A stretch of DNA of 64,000 nucleotides from Achromobacter sp. Marseille-Q4962 (lineage in GTDB: Bacteria; Pseudomonadota; Gammaproteobacteria; Burkholderiales; Burkholderiaceae_B). The stretch covers positions 179,912 to 243,911 of the forward strand of contig NZ_CALSFU010000004.1 of NCBI RefSeq assembly GCF_943737005.1, written 5' to 3'. The position numbers and the translations under genes are program-made. Shown piece by piece: positions 19,497 to 27,550 of the stretch; the stretch's first letter is position 1; the number at the start of each line of letters is the position of its first letter. Under the pieces are notes generated by a model. It was given only the letters and a program-made list of their open reading frames with translations. It did not search any database and had not been told where the DNA came from.

Positions 19497-19609
19497 GGTG
19501 GGGTCCATGGACGTCCATTGATGTCTGCTGATACGCCTGTAATCCGCATAAATAAAGGGATTTTTGTCTACTGAGTGATTCGGTGATACAGTCAAAGCCA
19601 CTCACTTTT

Positions 19610-19667
19610 ATGTCCAAGTTTAGTTCCAAGTAGCGGGTTTATTGCTTTCTTCCCTCTACTTGGACAT
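19610..19667. repeat. Candidate integrase arm-type sites, left end
   Basis: A perfect 10-bp inverted repeat (ATGTCCAAGT at 19610-19619, its complement at 19658-19667) and a related TTCCAAG at 19624-19630 lie between attL and the integrase gene. Matching GGTCCAAG direct repeats occur just inside attR at 44081-44088 and 44093-44100. This arrangement fits arm-type binding sites for the integrase, and the gene-proximal copy may also serve autoregulation. Confidence 0.5.
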
Positions 19668-19679
19668 ACGGAGGATGAG

Positions 19680-20885
19680 ATGGCACTGACCGACAACGCA
19701 CTCAAGGCGCTCAAGCCCAGAGACAAGACCTACACGGTCACCGACGATCGGGGGCTTCATGTGGAAGTCTTCCCGACCGGGGGCATCGTCTGGCGTTACC
19801 GCTACCGCCTGAATGGCAAGTACGAGAAGCTGACGCTGGGCAAATACCCCGCGCTGACTCTGAAGAATGCTCGCCTGAAACGGGATGAGGCGGCCCAGCA
19901 AGTAGCAATGGGCGAATCGCCAGCAAAGAAGAAACAGCAAGCCAAGGTGGCTGGTGCAGAAGACGCCACCGTGGCCAACTTCGCCGAACGCTTCTTCAAG
20001 GATATCCAGTCACGCGACCGCAAGGACGTGACCATGCCGCGCCGCTACCTAGAAAAGGACATCCTGCCCCACATCGGCAGCAAGCCGGTCCGGGACATTA
20101 CCGCCGAGGACGTGCGCGGCGTCATCTGGCGCAAGAAAGAACAAGGCTTCGACGCCGCTGCTGGTCAGGTGCGTGGCCTGCTCAAGCGCATGTTCGACTA
20201 CGCGCTGACCTGCGGGCTGGTACAGTCCAACCCGGTGATGGCCTTGCCGATGCGGCACGTCTACCGTTCAGTCGCTCGTGATCGGGCACTGACACCGGAA
20301 GAAATCAAGCTGTTCCTGCGCGCCATGCAGACCTCCAACATCCGCCGCCAGTTCAAGATCGCCTTCCAGTTGATCCTGATGACGCTGGTGCGCAAGTCCG
20401 AGCTGATGCTGGCGCAGTGGAAGGACGTGCATCTGGACGAAGGCGAATGGCACATCCCGGTTGAGAACTCCAAGACCGGCAAACCGCACATCGTCTACCT
20501 GTCCATCCAGGCGCAGACACTGTTCAAGGAACTCAAGCCGCTGGCCAGCAGCAGCGTCTGGGTGCTGCCAGGGCGTGGCACCCTGGCCAAGCCCTTCGCC
20601 AGCAACGCGCTGAACCAGGCACTGAAGGTGTCATTGCAGGGGCAGGAGATTCCCGCCTTCACCATCCATGACCTTCGGCGCACTGCTTCGACCTTGTTGC
20701 ATGAGCAGGGCTGGCCTTCGGATGTGGTGGAAAAGGCGCTGAACCACACCATCGGCGGCGTGCGCGGCGTCTACAATCGGGCGGAGTACGCCGAGCAAAG
20801 GCGAGAGATGTTGCAGGCGTGGTCGGACTACATCGACGGGCTGGCGCCGTCGGGGAATTTGGTGATCGGTGCCGCTTCGGCTTAA
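19680..20885 (+). CDS. int: Tyrosine integrase (P4-like, DUF4102 N-terminus)
   Basis: This 401-aa site-specific recombinase probably integrates and excises the island at mnmE. Seen: N-terminal DUF4102 arm-binding domain (ALTDNALKALKPRDK...), central core-binding SAM-like domain, and catalytic domain with R in LVRKSELM, K in NSKTGKPH, HDLRRT, LNHTIGG and the nucleophile Y in GVYNRAEY. GGAGG lies 5 nt before ATG 19680. Its location 183 bp inside attL and reading away from mnmE is typical. Full length with all catalytic residues, so probably active. Confidence 0.95.
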   Translation: MALTDNALKALKPRDKTYTVTDDRGLHVEVFPTGGIVWRYRYRLNGKYEKLTLGKYPALTLKNARLKRDEAAQQVAMGESPAKKKQQAKVAGAEDATVANFAERFFKDIQSRDRKDVTMPRRYLEKDILPHIGSKPVRDITAEDVRGVIWRKKEQGFDAAAGQVRGLLKRMFDYALTCGLVQSNPVMALPMRHVYRSVARDRALTPEEIKLFLRAMQTSNIRRQFKIAFQLILMTLVRKSELMLAQWKDVHLDEGEWHIPVENSKTGKPHIVYLSIQAQTLFKELKPLASSSVWVLPGRGTLAKPFASNALNQALKVSLQGQEIPAFTIHDLRRTASTLLHEQGWPSDVVEKALNHTIGGVRGVYNRAEYAEQRREMLQAWSDYIDGLAPSGNLVIGAASA

Positions 20886-21160
20886 GGGGGCCTTTTCCGG
20901 GTAGGGCCGTTGTCCCTTGGGCGCCATTCCCTTGCCTTCCCTTTGCGTTCTGATCCTTGCTGTCGGGGCAGTTATCAACCATTGGTTGACAACTGCCTTG
21001 GGAGCTCCGGTTAGCCATGCTTGCTGCGCAAGACTCTCATGGCCTGTTTTGCGCTCAGGAAATGGAGGTAATCAAACGATAGAATAGGGTATTTTCCATA
21101 TTCAATGCCCTATTTAAAGGGTACAATTACCCCATTTACACAGCCTGGACTTGCCTTTCC
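20886..21160. promoter_or_regulatory. Intergenic region with two inverted repeats upstream of fic
   Basis: The 275-bp gap becomes AT-rich near the fic start. It holds an imperfect 11-bp inverted repeat (21083-21093 and 21104-21114, one mismatch) and, 5 bp later, a perfect GGGTA-CAAT-TACCC repeat (21119-21132). These resemble tandem operators around a promoter for fic and perhaps the operon behind it. No gene is seen here. Confidence 0.45.
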
Positions 21161-22261
21161 ATGCACTCGCTCACACCCGAGTACCTTGACGCGCTTCGCT
21201 TCGATGGCACCCAGGCCGCCACGTTGCGCACACTGGGCGAGTACCAGGGCAAGCAGCAGCTCTACGTAGCGCAGTCGCCCGAAGCCCTCAAAGGGCTACG
21301 CCAGATCGCGGTGGTGGAGTCCAACGAATCGTCCAACCGGCTGGAAGGCGTTGTCGTCGCACCCTCGCGGTTGAAGTCCCTGGTCATCCGCAACGCAACA
21401 CCAAAGAACCGGTCGGAGCAGGAGATCGCCGGCTACCGTGATGCCCTGGCGCTGATCCACGAATCGGCCGCGCACATGCCCTTCAGCGAGGGCGTAGTGC
21501 TGCAACTGCACACCCTGCTGTACCGCTATATGCCGCAGGCGGGCGGGCGCTGGAAGGCTACCAATAACGACATCATCGAACGCCACCCTGACGGCACGTC
21601 GTGTCTGCGCTTCCCACCAGTGGCTGCGCACCTGACACCCATGGCCATGGCCGATCTGACTGGCCGCTACGCCACCGCCCTGGACCAGCACCTGGCCGAC
21701 CCTCTGGTACTGGTGCCGCTGGCGATGCTCGACTTCCTGTGCATCCATCCCTTCCCTGACGGCAACGGCCGCATGTCCCGCTTGCTGACCTTGCTGCTGC
21801 TCTACCACTTCGACTATGCCGTGGGGCGCTATATCAGTCTCGAACGCATCTTCGAGGACACCAAGGAAGGTTATTACGAGACGCTGGAAGCCAGCTCTCA
21901 GGGCTGGCACCAAGGGCAGCATGACGTCAAACCCTGGCTCGACTACTTCTGGGGTGCCTTGCTACGGGCCTACCGTGAGTTCGAGGAGCGTGTCGGCACC
22001 ATCGAGCGTGGCCGCGGCAGCAAAGGCGACCGGGTGAGGACGGAAGTTCTGGGGCGCACCCTGCCGTTTTCGATTTCCGAGATTGAAGAAGCCTGCCCGG
22101 GTGTGAGCCGGGACATGGTGCGGCTGGTGCTGCGAGCGATGAAATCAGAGGGGTTGATCGAATCGACCGGCAAGGGGCGGGGGGCGAAATGGAAGCGCAT
22201 CACAGCAGGCACCTCCGGTAGTACAGCGGTTCTGGCGATTGGCCACAAGATGGATCAGTGA
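21161..22261 (+). CDS. Fic-domain protein (AMPylase type) with N-terminal inhibitory motif and C-terminal winged helix
   Basis: This 366-aa protein belongs to the class of Fic enzymes that transfer AMP from ATP onto protein hydroxyls. Seen: N-terminal inhibitory motif SNRLEG near residues 58-63, a full Fic active-site motif HPFPDGNGRMSR near 196-207 with catalytic His, and a C-terminal helix-turn-helix region (SISEIEEACPGVSRDMVRLVLRAM). The self-inhibitory glutamate suggests regulated activity, and the HTH suggests autoregulation at the palindromes upstream. It ends 9 bp before the helicase gene, so it may be the first gene of the defence operon. Target unknown. Confidence 0.9.
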   Translation: MHSLTPEYLDALRFDGTQAATLRTLGEYQGKQQLYVAQSPEALKGLRQIAVVESNESSNRLEGVVVAPSRLKSLVIRNATPKNRSEQEIAGYRDALALIHESAAHMPFSEGVVLQLHTLLYRYMPQAGGRWKATNNDIIERHPDGTSCLRFPPVAAHLTPMAMADLTGRYATALDQHLADPLVLVPLAMLDFLCIHPFPDGNGRMSRLLTLLLLYHFDYAVGRYISLERIFEDTKEGYYETLEASSQGWHQGQHDVKPWLDYFWGALLRAYREFEERVGTIERGRGSKGDRVRTEVLGRTLPFSISEIEEACPGVSRDMVRLVLRAMKSEGLIESTGKGRGAKWKRITAGTSGSTAVLAIGHKMDQ

Positions 22262-22270
22262 GGACTCTCC

Positions 22271-25200
22271 ATGGATAACGTTTTCCAGTTCCGCGATCAG
22301 CTCATCGAACGATACGGCAGCTTTTCCCGCAGTTTTGTTCGCATCGCTGCGCCTGATATCCAGGCCGAGGTCGAGCATCAATATGCGCAAGGCCGCTACT
22401 GGCCTGAGCCGCTGGTACAGATCAACCCGAATTACCAACGCAAGGGCACGGTGCAGAACCTGGCGGCACAGGGGGTCTTGCATGCTGCCTGCGCAGAGAT
22501 CTTCCAGGTCGGGAAGTCTGAAGGTTCGCCAGAACCCCTGCATCTTTACAAGCACCAGATGGAAGCCTTGGCCAAAGGCCAGGAACGCCAAAGCTATGTG
22601 GTCACGACCGGAACGGGGTCGGGGAAGTCCCTGTCCTTTTTCATCCCGATCATCGACCGCATTCTCAAGGCCAAGCAATCCGATGGCAAAGCACGTACCA
22701 GGGCCATTGTCATCTACCCGATGAATGCCCTGGCCAACAGTCAGCTGGAAGAACTCGACAAGTTTCTGCATGGCTATGCGCCAGAGCGTCGTCCCTTCAC
22801 CGTCAAGCGCTACACCGGCCAGGAAAGCAAGGCGGAACGCAGCGCCATCGCGGATGACCCGCCCGATATCCTGCTCACCAACTTCATGATGCTGGAGTAC
22901 ATCCTGACCCGCTTCGACGAAGTGGATCGGCGTGTGGTGGAACACTGCGAGGGACTTGAGTTCCTGGTGCTGGATGAGTTGCATACCTATCGTGGCCGTC
23001 AAGGGGCGGACGTTGCCTTGCTGGTGCGGCGCCTGCGAGAGCGCTTGAAAGCCGAGCAACTGGTCTGCATCGGCACGTCGGCCACCATGTCCAGCACAGG
23101 TAGCCAAGCCGACCGCAACCGCGTGGTGGCCGATGTGGCCAGCAAACTTTTTGGCACCCAGATCAGCGAGCATGACGTCATCGGCGAGACCTTGGAGCGC
23201 GTCACCAACCCGCTCAAGGACGTCAACGCCATCCGCACAGAACTACTGGCGGCCGTTACGCGAAAGCAGGATATCTGGGCTGACTTCGATGCCTTTCGCA
23301 ATGATCCGTTATCCATCTGGGTGGAATTGAACCTGGGTATCGAACTGCCTGCCGACGAGCCGCCAAGGCGCGCGAGACCCATGACGCTGGAAGAGGCAAG
23401 CCGCCGTCTCGCCGAAGACGCGGGCTGCCAGCCTGAAGCCGCTCGCACCGCCCTGCAGCGCTTTCTGGTGGCTGCCCATGATGTGCGCACGCCCCAGGGC
23501 AGGCCGCCTTTCGCGTTCAAGCTGCACCAGTTCATCAGTGGACCGGGCAAGGTGCTCACCACGTTGGAAGAGCGGGGTAAGCGCCATGTCACGCTCGATG
23601 CCCAGCGTTTCGCACCTGGGCGGCAACAAGAGAATGTGCTGCTTTACCCCACGCACTTCTGCCGCGATTGCGGCCAGGAGTACCTGCCTGTCTGGCACAC
23701 GCAGCAACCGGTCAGCTTCAGCCCGCGTGAAATCGACGACATCGCGGCAGAAGACGACGCCAGCTATGGCTTTCTGTGCCCTTTGGTGCCCGGCCAGCAA
23801 TACGGCGGCCTGCTCGAAGACCTGCCGGAAACCTGGATCGACCTCAGCCGTAGCGAGCCCAAAGTCAAGTCAGCCTACAAGAATGCCGTTCCCTATATGG
23901 TCACGGTCGATGCCAAAGGGCAATCGGGCTCGGGGACGGAGTTCTGGTTCATTCCGGGAAAGTTCCGCTTCTGCCTGAACTGCGGCACGACACACGAAGC
24001 CCACGGCAAGGATGCCAATCGCCTCTCCAGCCTGTCCGGCGAAGGCCGCTCCTCGGCCACGACCATGATTGCCCTGGCGGCCTTGCAGCAATTGTTCGCA
24101 CTTTCCGAACCTGCGCCAGGGCAGCCTGACCCACGCAAGTTGCTTGGGTTTACCGACAACCGCCAGGATGCCGCCCTGCAGGCGGGGCATTTCAACGACT
24201 TCATTTTCCTGCTCACGCTGCGCGCCGGCTTGATCGGCGCACTACAGGGCAGCGGCGGCCAGCTCGATGAAGAACACTTGGCCGAAAGCGTATTCAAGGC
24301 CCTCGGCTTTCAAGGGGTCGATGAAGCCACCTTGGTGGAATATCTGCGCACCCCCAAACTCATGGGACTGGCCCGACAAGAAGCGCAACGCACATTGCGC
24401 TTCATCATCGCCTACCGGCTACTGCGTGATCTGCGGCGTGGCTGGCGCTTCAATAATCCGAATCTGGATCAACTCGGCCTGTTGCGGATTCGCTATCGAG
24501 ACCTGGATGCCTTTTGCGCCGACGCCAGCATCTTTGCTGCAAACAGCACCTTGACCAAATTGACGGCAGTGCAACGGACAGTTCTGTTCGAATTACTGTT
24601 CGACACCTTGCGCCGCCATCTGTGCCTGGAAAGTCGTTACCTCGACCCGGTCGAGCAGGACAAGGCACGCACCAGCGCCCACACCTACCTGAATGAACGT
24701 TGGGCCTTCGCGCCCGACGAGAAACTCGATACCGGCCGCCATCTCATCCTCGGCAAGCGCCCGGAATACAAGGGCAAGCCGCGCACCGACCTGGTGACAG
24801 GTGGTCCACGTTCCCGACTGCTGCGGCAAATCAAGACAGACAAACTTTGGCGAGACAGCGCTTGCGCCAGCGAGGTCATTCAGTGGAAAGATGCTGAGTG
24901 GGTCGAGCTGATCGAATACATGCTCAAGGCAGCCGGCAACTATGGTTACGTGCAAAAACATGCCATTGATTCGCAGCTCGCAGGCTGGCGCCTGAACGCG
25001 GCTGCCCTGGACTGGTGCCTGATTGCCGATCAGCCGCAAACTGATAGCAATCGGATCAACCAGTATTTCCGCACCTTGTATCTCGGCATTGCCGACCTGC
25101 TGCGTCAGCCTTCGCATCCGCTGTTCGACTTCGAGGCCCAGGAACACACCGCCCAGGTGGATGCGCCACGCCGGCAACTGCTGGAGCAGCGTTTTCGCTA

Positions 25201-27544
25201 CACCGAAAAAGACAGGCAGGACTGGGCGCAGAACCCGGCCCACGAAGCGCCGTTGGAACGTCTGCCGGTGATGTTCTGCTCCCCCACGATGGAGCTTGGC
25301 GTGGATATCTCCGCGCTCAACACCGTGTACCTGCGCAATGTGCCGCCGACCCCCGCCAACTACGCCCAGCGCAGCGGCCGTGCGGGTCGCTCGGGTCAGC
25401 AGGCGCTGGTCATCACCTATTGCGCGGCGCTCAGTCCGCATGACCAGTGGTTCTTCCACAATGCAGAGCAAATGGTGCATGGCGTCGTGCGCGCGCCAAC
25501 CCTCGACCTGAGCAACCGCGATCTCATCGACAGCCATCTGCAAGCGGTCTGGCTGGCCAGCACCCAGGTGCCGCTGGACGACAGCATTGCGCCCATGCTG
25601 GATCTCGACCAACCTGGAAAACCACTGAAACAGCCCTTGCACGAAGCATTGCGGGCGCAGGCTGTCCAGCAGCGGGCCTTGGCCAGTGCCGACCGGGTCA
25701 TCAACCAGCTTGAGGGCGAGCTTGAAGGCAGCGCCTGGTTCACGCCTGACTATGTGCGCCAGGTCATCGACAACGCGGCGCAAGCGTTCTCTGGGGCGCT
25801 GGAGCGCTGGCGCGTGCTGTTCGATGCCACCCGCCAACAGATGGATATGGCTGATCGCATCGTCAAGAGCCATACCGCCTCGCACACTGAACGCCAGAAT
25901 GCCCAGCGCCGTTACGGCGACGCCGCGCGCCAGTACGCCGTGTTGCTCAAGTCCGGCAACGGCCAGAACAACGACTTCTACACCTATCGCTACTTGGCCA
26001 GCCAGGGCTTCCTGCCCGGCTACAACTTCCCGCGCCTGCCGCTGATGGCCTGGATTCCTGCCCGTGGAGGTCAGACGGTCAACGGCAAGGATGACGAAGG
26101 CAGCATGGTCAGCCGGCCGCGCTTCCTGGCCCTGTCCGAATTCGGCCCCCGCAGCCTCATTTATCACCAGGGCCGCATGTACCGCGTGGTGCGAGCCAAA
26201 CTCAATGTAGGCAATACAGACCACATTTCCGGCAACAGCCAGTTGGCCACCATTGCCTCGTTGGTGTGCAGCCAGTGCGGCTACGGCCATCTCGGCGAGC
26301 CGGGCGGCGAACAGCCGCTGGTCAATCGCTGCGAGAACTGCGACGCCTTGCTCACCGAGCACGATTGGGTGCGCGAGCTCTACCGCATCGAAACCGTGGA
26401 GACCGTGGCCACCGAGCGCATCTCCATCAACGACGAGGAGCGCCAGCGTCAAGGCTTCGAGCTGCAAACCACTTACCGCTTCCTGCCCGGCCCCGATGGC
26501 CGTATCCAGCAGCAGAAGGCCACGATCCAACAAGGCGAGGACGTGCTGGGCGAGCTCACCTACGCGCCCGCTGCGCAAATCTGGCGCATCAACCGCGGCT
26601 GGCGCAGGCGCAAGGACAAGGAGCAACTGGGCTTCTACATCAACCCCATCACGGGCACCTGGAGCAAGCAGGATGCACCGGATGCGGAAGACGACCAGGG
26701 CGGCGACGATGCCTTGCTGGAAAAGGTGCCCAACCAACGCATCGTTCCCTTTGTGGAAGATCATCGCAATCTGCTGATCTTCGCTCCCGTACATGCCTTG
26801 CCTCTGGAGGCCATGGCCACTTTGCAGGCCGCGCTCAAGCGCGGTATCGAAATGACCTTCCAGATCGAGGAATCCGAACTGGTGGTCGAGCCACTGCCGA
26901 AGTCTGACGAGCGCCGCGCCTTGCTGTTCTACGAAGCGGCGGAAGGCGGTGCGGGTGTGCTCACACGCCTGGCAAACCATCGCGACGACCTTGCACTCGT
27001 CGCCAGCAATGCCCTGCAACTGATTCACCATCGCAAACCGCAGAGTGGCATTTGGACGCTGGACGATCTGCCGTCGCTGGAGCAGACCGATGAACTGGGC
27101 AATCATCAATGCGAGGCCGGCTGTTACCAATGCCTGCTCTCCTACTTCAACCAGCCGGATCACGAACACATCAACCGCCGCAATGCGGATGCGCTGAAAC
27201 TGTTGGTCGCGCTGGCCAATGCTCAGGTGCAGCCCGTAACGAATAGCCCGGCCACCGTTGCCGCAACGACTTCAGAAGACGAGCTGCTCGACATCTGGCT
27301 GTCCGAACTCCGCCAGGCCGGGGCTAGACAACCTGATGCGGTCAATGTACCCGTCAACAATGGCGCGGCCATCGCCGCAGCCCAGTACAAGGCATCCCGT
27401 GCTCTGGTGTTTCTGTCCGCGGTGGATGAGCAGACCGCCAGCGTATTGCAGGACAAAGGCTGGCAGGTGCTCGATTTCTCGGACGCTTCACGCTGGCCAC
27501 AACAATTCGCCGCGCACGCCGATGTGTTCGGTTCCAAGGAATAA
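22271..27544 (+). CDS. Large DEAD/DEAH-box helicase with C-terminal DUF1998 domain
   Basis: This 1757-aa protein is an SF2 nucleic-acid helicase of the type found in anti-phage systems (Druantia DruE; the DISARM helicase plus DUF1998 pair). Seen: Q-like segment LYKHQMEAL, Walker A TGTGSGKS near 113-120, DELH near 234-237, SAT near 269, then after a long insert ELGVDIS near 1008 and motif VI QRSGRAGR near 1034-1041. Cysteine pairs at CRDCG, CSQCG and CENC suggest zinc ribbons. The C-terminus has EGGAGVL and the CYQC...NQ...H cluster of DUF1998 near 1615-1635. A GAGGA precedes ATG 22271. Start of the seven-gene run; fused helicase and DUF1998 in one chain. Confidence 0.9.
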   Translation: MDNVFQFRDQLIERYGSFSRSFVRIAAPDIQAEVEHQYAQGRYWPEPLVQINPNYQRKGTVQNLAAQGVLHAACAEIFQVGKSEGSPEPLHLYKHQMEALAKGQERQSYVVTTGTGSGKSLSFFIPIIDRILKAKQSDGKARTRAIVIYPMNALANSQLEELDKFLHGYAPERRPFTVKRYTGQESKAERSAIADDPPDILLTNFMMLEYILTRFDEVDRRVVEHCEGLEFLVLDELHTYRGRQGADVALLVRRLRERLKAEQLVCIGTSATMSSTGSQADRNRVVADVASKLFGTQISEHDVIGETLERVTNPLKDVNAIRTELLAAVTRKQDIWADFDAFRNDPLSIWVELNLGIELPADEPPRRARPMTLEEASRRLAEDAGCQPEAARTALQRFLVAAHDVRTPQGRPPFAFKLHQFISGPGKVLTTLEERGKRHVTLDAQRFAPGRQQENVLLYPTHFCRDCGQEYLPVWHTQQPVSFSPREIDDIAAEDDASYGFLCPLVPGQQYGGLLEDLPETWIDLSRSEPKVKSAYKNAVPYMVTVDAKGQSGSGTEFWFIPGKFRFCLNCGTTHEAHGKDANRLSSLSGEGRSSATTMIALAALQQLFALSEPAPGQPDPRKLLGFTDNRQDAALQAGHFNDFIFLLTLRAGLIGALQGSGGQLDEEHLAESVFKALGFQGVDEATLVEYLRTPKLMGLARQEAQRTLRFIIAYRLLRDLRRGWRFNNPNLDQLGLLRIRYRDLDAFCADASIFAANSTLTKLTAVQRTVLFELLFDTLRRHLCLESRYLDPVEQDKARTSAHTYLNERWAFAPDEKLDTGRHLILGKRPEYKGKPRTDLVTGGPRSRLLRQIKTDKLWRDSACASEVIQWKDAEWVELIEYMLKAAGNYGYVQKHAIDSQLAGWRLNAAALDWCLIADQPQTDSNRINQYFRTLYLGIADLLRQPSHPLFDFEAQEHTAQVDAPRRQLLEQRFRYTEKDRQDWAQNPAHEAPLERLPVMFCSPTMELGVDISALNTVYLRNVPPTPANYAQRSGRAGRSGQQALVITYCAALSPHDQWFFHNAEQMVHGVVRAPTLDLSNRDLIDSHLQAVWLASTQVPLDDSIAPMLDLDQPGKPLKQPLHEALRAQAVQQRALASADRVINQLEGELEGSAWFTPDYVRQVIDNAAQAFSGALERWRVLFDATRQQMDMADRIVKSHTASHTERQNAQRRYGDAARQYAVLLKSGNGQNNDFYTYRYLASQGFLPGYNFPRLPLMAWIPARGGQTVNGKDDEGSMVSRPRFLALSEFGPRSLIYHQGRMYRVVRAKLNVGNTDHISGNSQLATIASLVCSQCGYGHLGEPGGEQPLVNRCENCDALLTEHDWVRELYRIETVETVATERISINDEERQRQGFELQTTYRFLPGPDGRIQQQKATIQQGEDVLGELTYAPAAQIWRINRGWRRRKDKEQLGFYINPITGTWSKQDAPDAEDDQGGDDALLEKVPNQRIVPFVEDHRNLLIFAPVHALPLEAMATLQAALKRGIEMTFQIEESELVVEPLPKSDERRALLFYEAAEGGAGVLTRLANHRDDLALVASNALQLIHHRKPQSGIWTLDDLPSLEQTDELGNHQCEAGCYQCLLSYFNQPDHEHINRRNADALKLLVALANAQVQPVTNSPATVAATTSEDELLDIWLSELRQAGARQPDAVNVPVNNGAAIAAAQYKASRALVFLSAVDEQTASVLQDKGWQVLDFSDASRWPQQFAAHADVFGSKE

Positions 27545-27550
27545 AGGCGC

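Noticed and set aside
24593..27169. 858-codon minus-strand frame opposite the DUF1998 helicase
   Set aside because: Antisense shadow. The plus-strand frame carries all helicase motifs, and this one has none.
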